Part shown: piece after piece, positions 1-6,198 of the stretch
Position numbering within the stretch: position 1 is the stretch's first letter
Layout of the letters: the number at the start of each line of letters is the position of its first letter
Origin: Acetivibrio sp964466645
GTDB lineage: Bacteria > Bacillota > Clostridia > Acetivibrionales > Acetivibrionaceae
Assembly (NCBI GenBank): GCA_964466645.1
Contig: CAYXPB010000155.1
Span: 1-12,084, forward strand
Length of the DNA: 12,084 nt
Direction of reading: 5' to 3'
The notes under the pieces: model-generated
Databases searched by the model: none
What the model was told of the DNA's origin: nothing
Seen by the model: the letters and a program-made list of their open reading frames with translations, nothing else
Translations under genes and position numbers: made by a program

Positions 1-510
1 ACTTTAATTGGGGACAGTGCAGGCGGAAATCTAGCGGCGGCAGTTTCATTGATGGCTAGGGATAGAGGAGATTTTTTGCCAAGAAAGCAGATACTTATTT
101 ACCCGGCAACTTATAACGACCACACAGAAAATTCACCCTTTCCGTCAATACGTGAAAATGGAAAGGATTATTTATTGACTTCCAAACAAATACAAGATTA
201 TTTGGATCTTTATGCACCTAAAGTTGAAGATAGAGCAAGTCCTTATCTCGCCCCTTTGTTAGCTGAAGATTTGACAAATCAACCGACCACGTTGATCATT
301 ACAGCTCAGTATGATCCATTAAGAGATGAAGGGGAGGCATATGGATTGAGTTTGAAGGCAGCTGGTAATAAAGTGAAAATGTATCGAATGAGAGATGCAG
401 TTCATGGATTTTTTTCACTGCCATGGAAATCGGAATATGTAATCAGAAGTTATGATATTATAAACTGTTTTTTAAATAGCTGTAACGGTGGAAGTGAGGA
501 ATTATTATGA
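1..510 (+). CDS. alpha/beta hydrolase, HSL/esterase-lipase type (5' end missing)
   Basis: The reading frame is open from base 1, so only the C-terminal 169 residues are present. The first residues contain the nucleophile elbow GDSAGGN, with the catalytic serine at visible residue 6. This is the form typical of the hormone-sensitive-lipase (alpha/beta hydrolase 3) family. Downstream, DPLRDEG supplies the likely catalytic aspartate and VHGFF the catalytic histidine, so the visible part of the triad is intact. Family members are cytoplasmic carboxylesterases or deacetylases; the substrate cannot be told from sequence. The stop codon overlaps the next start by 4 bases (ATGA at 507-510), implying translational coupling to the acyltransferase. 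The missing N-terminal part (HGGG oxyanion-hole motif expected) lies upstream of the window. Confidence 0.9.
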   Translation, partial: TLIGDSAGGNLAAAVSLMARDRGDFLPRKQILIYPATYNDHTENSPFPSIRENGKDYLLTSKQIQDYLDLYAPKVEDRASPYLAPLLAEDLTNQPTTLIITAQYDPLRDEGEAYGLSLKAAGNKVKMYRMRDAVHGFFSLPWKSEYVIRSYDIINCFLNSCNGGSEELL

Positions 511-1784
511 GTTATACGGAAAAAGTTGAATGGAGCAGACTCGATAATGCTTCCAAAATATTTCCTGCGACTTGCAGTTACAGGGATCCAAAGGTATTCC
601 GCATTGCATGTGAGTTGTTTGAAACGGTGGATAGAGAAGTTTTGCAAAAAGCTTTAGATGCAGCGATCGAAAGATTTCCACTATATAAATCAGCTTTAAG
701 GAGAGGTGTATTTTGGTTTTATTTTGAGACTAGTGACATCCATTCTACTGTTGAAAAGGAAAATAACCCAGTTTGTGCGCCAATTTACAGAAAATACGAG
801 AGAAGTTTATTGTTTAGGGTATTTTATTATAAAAAAAGAATCAACTTTGAAGTATTTCATGCACTTTCTGATGGTACAGGTGCTCTTTGGTTTATGAAAA
901 CACTGGTTTATCATTACTTAGTCATTAGGCACAAAAATGAACTTGAAGGAAAAGTACAGGAATTAAATTATAATGCATCCATTAGTGAGAAAATGGACGA
1001 CAGCTTTATAAGGCATTATCTAGGATGGGATTTAAAGCAACAATTTATGTGGAATGAAAAAGAGGACAAGCAGGTAAATGCTTATCGTATAAAGGGCAGT
1101 AAAAACGAGGAAAACAGAGTGAAGGTAATAGAAGGTGCAATGTCAGCTAAGGAGGTTTTAGCGCAGGCACGTAAGCATAATACTACATTAACTGTATTGT
1201 TGGCATCGATATTTATATCCTCTATATATCAGGATATGCCGACGCGTAAGAAGCGCTATCCGGTGGTGCTGTCAATACCTATTAACCTCCGTCAGTTTTT
1301 CAAGTCGGAGACAGCTAGAAATTTCTTTAGTACAATGAATGTGGGATATAGTTTAAAAAATAAGGATGTTGACTTAGATGAAGTAATTGAGAGCTTAAAC
1401 GAAAGCTTTAAAAGAGAACTAAAAGAAGATCGGTTGAACAGACACTTAAACTGGCTTATTTCTCTTGAAAGGAACCCATTAACGAGAGTTGTTCCGTTAC
1501 CATTAAAGAAAATCTCATTGCGTATTGCGAATATGTTTATGGACTTAGGAATTACGGCAGCAGTATCAAATGTTGGTAGGATAGAAATGCCACCAGAGTT
1601 TGAGAGGTATATTTGTCAATTTAGTATTATCCCTAACGTCAAGAGGCTCCAAATGGCAATATGTACTTATGCAGATAGATTAGTTGTGACTTTTGCCTCA
1701 CCCTTTAGGGAAACCGAATTGCAAAAGACTTTTTTTAGAGCGCTTTCTGAAATGGGAATTAAAATTGAAATATCTTCGAATTAA
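507..1784 (+). CDS. alcohol acetyltransferase / condensation-domain-like acyltransferase
   Basis: A 425-residue soluble protein of the CoA-dependent acyltransferase superfamily. The N-terminal half reads like a condensation or alcohol acetyltransferase domain (VDREVLQKALDAAIERFPLYK, then a beta-rich stretch). It carries the catalytic motif as FHALSDG, with His118 and Asp122. The first histidine of the classical HHxxxDG is replaced by Phe, as is common in stand-alone acyltransferases. The C-terminal half contains an AVSNVGRI stretch similar to the late core of these enzymes. The start overlaps the hydrolase stop by 4 bases and is preceded by GAGGA (496-500). Pairing with an esterase-type hydrolase suggests formation and removal of an acyl ester on a shared small molecule or lipid; this is inference, and neither acyl donor nor acceptor is known. 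There is no carrier-protein gene nearby to support a peptide synthetase role. Confidence 0.8.
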   Translation: MSYTEKVEWSRLDNASKIFPATCSYRDPKVFRIACELFETVDREVLQKALDAAIERFPLYKSALRRGVFWFYFETSDIHSTVEKENNPVCAPIYRKYERSLLFRVFYYKKRINFEVFHALSDGTGALWFMKTLVYHYLVIRHKNELEGKVQELNYNASISEKMDDSFIRHYLGWDLKQQFMWNEKEDKQVNAYRIKGSKNEENRVKVIEGAMSAKEVLAQARKHNTTLTVLLASIFISSIYQDMPTRKKRYPVVLSIPINLRQFFKSETARNFFSTMNVGYSLKNKDVDLDEVIESLNESFKRELKEDRLNRHLNWLISLERNPLTRVVPLPLKKISLRIANMFMDLGITAAVSNVGRIEMPPEFERYICQFSIIPNVKRLQMAICTYADRLVVTFASPFRETELQKTFFRALSEMGIKIEISSN

Positions 1785-1797
1785 AAGAGGCAAAAAC

Positions 1798-1818
1798 AAG
1801 GGACAGAGGTGTCTCCTT
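1798..1818 (+). promoter_or_regulatory. short leader hairpin upstream of the zinc-ribbon membrane protein
   Basis: AAGGGACA (1798-1805) can pair with TGTC-T-CCTT (1810-1818) around a GAGG loop, giving 8 base pairs with one bulged T. It lies in the 54-base gap after the acyltransferase and ends 6 bases before the Shine-Dalgarno sequence. No T-tract follows, so it is not a classical terminator. It could tune translation or mRNA stability. The pairing is seen directly; function is inferred. Confidence 0.35.
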
Positions 1819-1824
1819 AGTTTT

Positions 1825-1830
1825 AGGAGG
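1825..1830 (+). promoter_or_regulatory. ribosome binding site that sets the 1839 start
   Basis: AGGAGG lies 8 bases before ATG at 1839. An in-frame GTG at 1830 overlaps this site and is therefore an unlikely start. Confidence 0.8.
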
Positions 1831-1838
1831 TGATACTT

Positions 1839-2504
1839 ATGATATTATGCAACCACTGCAAGGTTTATATAAGAGATGGTAAAAACATTTGCCCTTTATG
1901 CGGCAATATTGTATCACATAGTAACTCAGAAAAGGAAGCTGCGGTTTATCCCGTAATACCTCCTACATATGAAAAGCATATGGCTATACGAATTCTAGTG
2001 TTTATATCAATTGTTGCAACGGTAATCAGCTATATTATTTATAAGTTGTTTCCCACTAGTGTTAATTGGCCAATGCTGGTTGTGTTCGGTATGGTAAGTA
2101 TGTGGCTTAGCATAACAGATGCGTTGCGTAAGCGTTATAATATTACAAAGTCAATTATGTGGCAGGTTATTATTATGTCGTTACTGAGCATATTTTGGGA
2201 CTGGAAGACAGGGTGGAAGGCTTGGTCATTTGATTATGCTATCCCGATATTATGTATTGCGGCTATAATTGTCATGTATATTACGGCAAAGGTAATGAGA
2301 CTTGGTATAGGGAATTATATTGCATATTTTTTGTTGGGGGGGTTATTTGGAATTATTCCAGGATTGTTTATTCTGCTGAATTTGGTTACAGTGGATTACC
2401 CTTCGATAATTTCGGTTGCTATAAGTATTATATTTTTGTCTGCTATACTCATTTTTCAGGGAGAGAATATACTATCAGAGCTGCAAAAACGGATGCACAT
2501 ATAA
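1839..2504 (+). CDS. zinc-ribbon multi-pass membrane protein, DUF6320-like
   Basis: A 221-residue protein starting at ATG 1839, chosen because of the well-spaced AGGAGG at 1825-1830. The N-terminus is a small zinc ribbon with Cys4, Cys7, Cys18 and Cys21 (CNHC ... CPLCG). A linker and about six hydrophobic segments follow, near residues 50-70, 76-91, 107-120, 133-151, 160-181 and 188-207, so this is an integral membrane protein with a cytoplasmic zinc knuckle. From memory, it matches proteins annotated as DUF6320, which occur next to an alpha/beta hydrolase and an alcohol acetyltransferase in clostridia; a profile search would settle this. Its role is unknown. It is the last gene of the operon and is followed immediately by a terminator. 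Confidence 0.8.
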   Translation: MILCNHCKVYIRDGKNICPLCGNIVSHSNSEKEAAVYPVIPPTYEKHMAIRILVFISIVATVISYIIYKLFPTSVNWPMLVVFGMVSMWLSITDALRKRYNITKSIMWQVIIMSLLSIFWDWKTGWKAWSFDYAIPILCIAAIIVMYITAKVMRLGIGNYIAYFLLGGLFGIIPGLFILLNLVTVDYPSIISVAISIIFLSAILIFQGENILSELQKRMHI

Positions 2505-2535
2505 AAATTCGGGGGAATATCTCCTGGATTTTTTT
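2503..2535 (+). terminator. rho-independent terminator after the acyltransferase operon
   Basis: The stem overlaps the last stop codon. AAAATTCGGGGG pairs with CTCCTGGATTTT around an AATAT loop, with four G-T wobbles, and is followed by a run of Ts (2529-2535, then more after one C). It separates the hydrolase/acyltransferase operon from the sheath/tube locus. Confidence 0.7.
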
Positions 2536-2676
2536 CTTTTTGGCCATTTCTAAAAAAAGGTGATTCAATATTAATAGAACAATGCCCATCGCGAAAGTCT
2601 AATAGTTTCTAAACTGTTCATACATAGAAAAAGTTCATAGGATATTTGTATTAACTGTAAAATAATGCATAAGGGA

Positions 2677-2706
2677 TTGAAATGTCACATCGATGTTTGA
2701 TAAAAT
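2677..2706 (+). promoter_or_regulatory. candidate sigma-A promoter P1 for the tube/sheath operon
   Basis: TTGAAA (2677-2682), an 18-base spacer and TAAAAT (2701-2706). The spacer contains a perfect 10-base palindrome, ACATCGATGT (2687-2696), a possible operator. The rest of the 299-base gap (2505-2803) holds the upstream terminator, the other promoter candidates and AT-rich leader; I see no gene or known RNA in it. Confidence 0.5.
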
Positions 2707-2725
2707 GTTTATATTAAGATATAGT
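2697..2725 (+). promoter_or_regulatory. candidate sigma-A promoter P2 for the tube/sheath operon
   Basis: TTGATA (2697-2702), a 17-base spacer and TATAGT (2720-2725). The -35 element directly abuts the ACATCGATGT palindrome and overlaps the -10 of P1, so P1 and P2 probably could not be used simultaneously. Confidence 0.5.
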
Positions 2726-2738
2726 GGTTATATGTTTT

Positions 2739-2747
2739 TGGTATAAT
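2739..2747 (+). promoter_or_regulatory. extended -10 promoter P3 for the tube/sheath operon
   Basis: TGGTATAAT is a perfect extended -10 (TGnTATAAT). No good -35 lies at normal spacing. Transcription would begin near 2754 and give a leader of about 50 bases before the first tube gene. Confidence 0.5.
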
Positions 2748-2803
2748 AAAATCTAAAAATAAATCAAAAATTATTATTTATTTCTGTAAGAGGGGTGAAT
2801 TAA

Positions 2804-3211
2804 ATGCCAATCAAAGTGACAATTGCAGGTGGTATTGAGCTAAACGAATGTCTTGACACAGCAGATTTCAAGGTGGACACTTCCGACGATTCAGATGCAA
2901 GAACAACAGATATAGGTAATACAATTCAAATAACAGGCAGGATTGATGTTGATTTTGAGCCTACTGTGGGGTTGTATTCATGGTCGTTGATAAAGCCTGA
3001 TAGCACAAATAAAGCCGAAGTGTACAAAAAAGTTGAAGTAAATATTACTTCCGTAAAGGACAATAAATTGATCAGGAAAGTTGTTTTTCCTGAGGCATTT
3101 GTCGTAGATTACTCCGAAGGCTATTCAAACGATGTTGGAGTCGCTATTTTTAAGCTCTGCCTAAAACAAAAAAAGGACAATAAAGAAGGGGTTACAGTAA
3201 GCGACACTTGA
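2804..3211 (+). CDS. Hcp-like inner tube protein, paralogue 1
   Basis: A 135-residue acidic, beta-rich protein without signal peptide or membrane segment. It is clearly a paralogue of the protein at 5525-5956. Shared blocks are DTSDDSDARTTDI (DTPDDENARSNDV in the other), WSL near the middle, and EAFVVDYSEGYSNDVG followed by a F-x-L-x-x-KQ strand. The size, the early S-x-D-D-type loop and its place beside a sheath gene fit an Hcp-like tube subunit of a contractile injection system. Homology to Hcp is inferred from context and weak motifs, not from strong identity. The ribosome binding site GAGGGG (2790-2795) is 8 bases before the ATG and weaker than that of the second tube gene. It is the first gene of the promoter-rich operon, 48 bases ahead of the sheath gene. 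Confidence 0.65.
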   Translation: MPIKVTIAGGIELNECLDTADFKVDTSDDSDARTTDIGNTIQITGRIDVDFEPTVGLYSWSLIKPDSTNKAEVYKKVEVNITSVKDNKLIRKVVFPEAFVVDYSEGYSNDVGVAIFKLCLKQKKDNKEGVTVSDT

Positions 3212-3247
3212 TTAGAAAAAGATATGTAAAAAGCAAATGAAACGTTG

Positions 3248-3253
3248 AGGAGG
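3248..3253 (+). promoter_or_regulatory. ribosome binding site that sets the sheath start at 3260
   Basis: AGGAGG lies 6 bases before ATG 3260. An upstream in-frame TTG (3245) and an ATG at 3254 overlap or touch this site and are unlikely starts. Confidence 0.75.
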
Positions 3254-3259
3254 ATGGGA

Positions 3260-5458
3260 ATGGAAATAATAAACCAAACAAATAGGTCTATTTTGTTTGA
3301 GGAAATAAATCCTGAAAAGTTAGATCTTATAACACTTGTTGGAGATGTCGCAGGGACAGACAGCTTGTCGGATGAAAAAATTAAAGAAATTAATCAGCAC
3401 CTACTAGTTAAAAGCTTTGATGAATTTTTGGAGAAGTTTGCTCCTACGGTATATTCATTTTATAACGCAAGGGATAACGGTGAGGGTGAAGTGGTATACA
3501 CACTGAAAAAGCCTGAATCAATTCCTGAAGATTTCATTACTGAAATAAGACTTGATCAGAATAACGACTTTTTAAAAATGTTATTTACTTTAATAGACAC
3601 AAAAAGAAGTCAAGGAATAATTAATATCGATTTTAAGTTTGACAAAGTGCTTGATATGATTTCACCGAAAAAAGTAATGGATGATATTAGACAATCTCGT
3701 AAAGAGATTCATTACCTCTATGATAAATATGAAGAGCTCGAAGAAGGTGATCCCAAAAAGCTTGATATAGGTGATAAGCTAAACACCAAATTCGAGGAAG
3801 CAAGGCAGAATTATAATAATGTAATGGCTATGCTACCACTTGCTATTGAAGATATAAAGACAAGACTTCTTTTAGGCCGTTCAGATGACAGTGAGGATGC
3901 TGGAGCTTTAAAAGTCGGAGTACTTAGTATTGGTGAAAATGGTGAGCTTAAAATAATTGAGGCGCCAAAACCTGATGAGAATGCCTTAATGGTTATTGAC
4001 CAAGATAAATCAGGAAGCCTTGTGTCTGTATTTCAGGGGGACTATGATGATGTTTCGGATACACCATCAGCCTATGTAAGAGACCTTGTGGCTAGAACTT
4101 TCTGTCCGATGCCTGCATTACAGACTGAAGTGGATGTGGACAGAGAAATTCAGAATTACCATTCATACCTTGAATTTTATACAAAGGCCAAGGATGATTT
4201 TGTAAAGGCTGCAAAGCCATTGATTGAGAAAATACTTGGTGTAAAAATGTATTTTGATCAATATAATACAAAAAAGCGTGGGATGAGACCAACCCTTATT
4301 ATTACAAACAATAAAGTTGACATGACTGTAAAAAGCAATAATATGCCAAGATTGGATGTGTATCTCAATACAGTCAACCAGAAGAATGATTTTAGCAACA
4401 CTATTTGGTTTGGAATAGTACCTGCAATAGAAATGGAATCGGTAGGAAAGCCTAAGGTAGTGAAAAAGTTGTTCCAGGGAAATGTTGAGGTTAAAAAAGA
4501 GGGCAATACAATGGAATCGCTAACCTCATTACTTCAATCAGTAGAAAAATATAAGGTACAGATATTTTTTAACTTCCAAGCAAATGAAGAAACTACCTTT
4601 AACAATATGGCCGTTGCAGGTGTCGAAAGATATATTGACAAGAGCCAGCTTCTAACAAGGCAGCGCTATAGTGAATTTGCAATTCCGTGCTTACCGAATT
4701 TTACTATTATACCTAAAGATAAATCCGGTGTAGTGATTGATGTTAAGATGGAAAAAACAGATAGTGGTGGTGTTAAACTCTCAAATGCCAAGGAAGATAT
4801 ACTAAAACTTTGGATTCAGGGTGTATATGTAGATGCAGCTTATATAGCGGCAGGAATAGTATCGGCATACCAGTGTCCTGAGTATTTGAAAGAATGTTAT
4901 AAGGAAGTTGCGATGAAATTCCCTGTTACGATGAAGTATCCGGGAGTAAGATTTGATATAGAAGCTGGAGATAACTGCCTTAGAATGGTAACTACCATGG
5001 CAAAGGAAATAACAGGTTTTACAAACAATATAAAAAATGAGATAAACAGCAAGAGCTTTGGGTTTGTGTTCTCATCGGAAAATACTCAGTTAGACGGCAA
5101 GGATATAAAGAGAATTACTGTTTATAAGGCGAGGAGCCTAGCACAAACCGATGATGGTTATGATTCGATATATAAGACACTTGTAAGTACATATATTGAG
5201 AGGGTACTCCGCTTCCAGACAAACGATTTTAAACAGGATAAGATTATTGCCTTTTTCAGTAACAGTCCTAGCAGTCAGAAGACTATGTGGCAAAAAGACA
5301 ATGCATTCCTAAATTCTATAATTAAAGACGGCGATGACTTAAATTACACAATTGATGAGTTAAGCAATCTCTGTCAGATAGATCTTGCATTTAATGGAAA
5401 TGTCAAGAATCTTGAAGTTACAATTACAAAGAATACAAGTGCAGTTGGTGCTAAGTAA
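3260..5458 (+). CDS. contractile sheath protein, TssB-TssC-like fusion
   Basis: A 732-residue cytoplasmic protein. Residues about 23-112 follow the order of a TssB/VipA subunit: LVGDVAG, then HLLVKSFDEFLEKFAPTV (compare the FVxIxxxxFDEVLxxxxP pattern of TssB), a short beta stretch, then PESIPEDFITE (compare the E/S-DDF-x-P block) and a helix. A charged helical linker (about 125-205) and an unassigned beta-rich insert (about 215-275) follow. Residues about 295-732 follow TssC/VipB topology: a central domain, LPNFTIIPKD (compare LPRFLLRxPYD), an IQGVYVDAAYIAAG helix, a helix near 634-653 and a terminal beta strand, NLEVTITKN. TssB and TssC are normally separate, and usual TssC alone is about 500 residues. 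It is flanked on both sides by tube-like genes. The fold assignment is inferred from motif order; structure prediction would be decisive. Confidence 0.7.
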   Translation: MEIINQTNRSILFEEINPEKLDLITLVGDVAGTDSLSDEKIKEINQHLLVKSFDEFLEKFAPTVYSFYNARDNGEGEVVYTLKKPESIPEDFITEIRLDQNNDFLKMLFTLIDTKRSQGIINIDFKFDKVLDMISPKKVMDDIRQSRKEIHYLYDKYEELEEGDPKKLDIGDKLNTKFEEARQNYNNVMAMLPLAIEDIKTRLLLGRSDDSEDAGALKVGVLSIGENGELKIIEAPKPDENALMVIDQDKSGSLVSVFQGDYDDVSDTPSAYVRDLVARTFCPMPALQTEVDVDREIQNYHSYLEFYTKAKDDFVKAAKPLIEKILGVKMYFDQYNTKKRGMRPTLIITNNKVDMTVKSNNMPRLDVYLNTVNQKNDFSNTIWFGIVPAIEMESVGKPKVVKKLFQGNVEVKKEGNTMESLTSLLQSVEKYKVQIFFNFQANEETTFNNMAVAGVERYIDKSQLLTRQRYSEFAIPCLPNFTIIPKDKSGVVIDVKMEKTDSGGVKLSNAKEDILKLWIQGVYVDAAYIAAGIVSAYQCPEYLKECYKEVAMKFPVTMKYPGVRFDIEAGDNCLRMVTTMAKEITGFTNNIKNEINSKSFGFVFSSENTQLDGKDIKRITVYKARSLAQTDDGYDSIYKTLVSTYIERVLRFQTNDFKQDKIIAFFSNSPSSQKTMWQKDNAFLNSIIKDGDDLNYTIDELSNLCQIDLAFNGNVKNLEVTITKNTSAVGAK

Positions 5459-5469
5459 TATTTAAGCGG

Positions 5470-5491
5470 TATTAATACTGAAGTATTAATA
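5470..5491. repeat. perfect 10-base inverted repeat between sheath and second tube gene
   Basis: TATTAATACT and its exact reverse complement AGTATTAATA are separated by GA. As RNA it can form a 9-base-pair AT-rich hairpin closed by a TGAA loop. It starts 11 bases after the sheath stop and ends 33 bases before the second tube start, with no T-tract directly after it. It could protect mRNA ends or be a protein-binding operator; function is inferred. Confidence 0.6.
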
Positions 5492-5524
5492 TATAATTAA
5501 TTCAGTTTAAAGGAGGGTTTTTTT

Positions 5525-5956
5525 ATGGGATTTAAGTTAACAGCTACAACAGCAGCAGGTAGTGGCGGGTATGGAACCGGTTTTGAACTAAACGATGATG
5601 TGATTACATCAGTAGTTTACAAAACAGATACGCCAGACGACGAGAATGCAAGATCAAATGATGTAAGTGCAATTCTTACAATCAAAGGTACATTGCCACA
5701 GAACGAAGCAGACTTACAGGAAACAAAGAAAGTAGCTGTATGGTCGCTTGAAAAGAAGAGTCCATATCTTAATATTGTTGCACAACAAGTGTCAGCAACA
5801 CTCGTAATGAGAGAATATACGTTCACAAGAGCATTTTGTGTGGATTATATTGAAGAATTCAATGAAGATGTTGGAAATGGGTCATTTACTCTTATCATTA
5901 AGCAAGAAAAGAAAGATGTTGAAAATGTAAAAATAGAAGGCGGATATGGCGCTTAA
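5525..5956 (+). CDS. Hcp-like inner tube protein, paralogue 2
   Basis: A 143-residue soluble protein, paralogous to the one at 2804-3211. It shares the DTPDDENAR loop, a VWSLEKKS block and FTRAFCVDYIEEF followed by EDVG and the terminal LIIKQEKK strand. It differs by a Gly/Thr/Ala-rich N-terminus (TATTAAGSGGYGTG) and a longer mid-region, so the two are not interchangeable duplicates. Its ribosome binding site AAGGAGG (5510-5516), 8 bases before ATG, is the strongest in the operon, consistent with a major tube subunit made in large amounts. In extracellular injection systems two tube paralogues flank the sheath genes (afp1 and afp5), one forming the shaft and one the baseplate junction; by analogy one of these may be specialised. 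The tube role is inferred. The gene is followed by a strong terminator. Confidence 0.65.
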   Translation: MGFKLTATTAAGSGGYGTGFELNDDVITSVVYKTDTPDDENARSNDVSAILTIKGTLPQNEADLQETKKVAVWSLEKKSPYLNIVAQQVSATLVMREYTFTRAFCVDYIEEFNEDVGNGSFTLIIKQEKKDVENVKIEGGYGA

Positions 5957-5982
5957 TTTATTTTTAATTTTGCTGTAATGAA

Positions 5983-6036
5983 TTTCTATCGGTTTAAAAG
6001 GCGTTCTGCCTTTTAAATCGATATGAAAGTTTTTTT
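5983..6036 (+). terminator. strong rho-independent terminator after the tube/sheath operon
   Basis: TATCGGTTTAAAAGGC (5987-6002) pairs with GCCTTTTAAATCGATA (6008-6023) around a 5-base loop, with a single G-T pair. TTTC/GAAA (5983-5986 with 6025-6028) extends the stem across one bulged base. Seven Ts (6030-6036) follow one base later. This separates the structural genes from the chaperone/signalling genes. Confidence 0.88.
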
Positions 6037-6129
6037 GGTAGTTGCGAGATTTTTGAAAGTGACAAATATTTAAAATGAAAAATAACAGAATGAGTATATG
6101 ATTTATTACTGTTCGGTTTTATATAGATG

Positions 6130-6183
6130 AAGTGCATTTTTAGCATTGGGAAATTTTTAAAATGGTAATGTTATAAAGCACTT
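6130..6183 (+). promoter_or_regulatory. large leader hairpin upstream of the J-domain gene
   Basis: The left arm at 6130-6147, starting AAGTGC, pairs with the right arm at 6167-6183, ending GCACTT. This gives about 16 base pairs with one bulge, one mismatch and one wobble around an AT-rich loop. It ends just before the ribosome binding site (GAAAGGG, 6185-6191) and has no T-tract. I found no convincing -35/-10 pair between 6037 and 6198, so whether region 3 has its own promoter or relies on read-through is open. The pairing is visible; a regulatory role is inferred. Confidence 0.4.
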
Positions 6184-6198
6184 AGAAAGGGTCCATGT

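Noticed and set aside
706..897. 63-codon open frame inside the acyltransferase gene
   Set aside because: It lies wholly within a well-supported gene in another frame, has no ribosome binding site and shows no domain.
2252..2563. 103-codon open frame overlapping the DUF6320-like gene
   Set aside because: Out-of-frame reading of a membrane-protein gene; composition (many Tyr, Cys, Gly) is typical of a shadow, and it runs through the terminator.
2536..2676. Possible riboswitch or small RNA in the leader upstream of the first tube gene
   Set aside because: Only short arms (AGTTT/AAACT near 2604-2615) and a GTTCATA direct repeat are visible; no known aptamer core could be recognised.
3245..3259. 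TTG start for the sheath gene at 3245
   Set aside because: The codon precedes and overlaps the AGGAGG site, which is correctly spaced for ATG 3260.
5470..5491. Terminator between sheath and second tube gene
   Set aside because: The stem is almost all A-T and has no T-tract directly after it; the Ts at 5518-5524 lie after the ribosome binding site and belong to its spacer.
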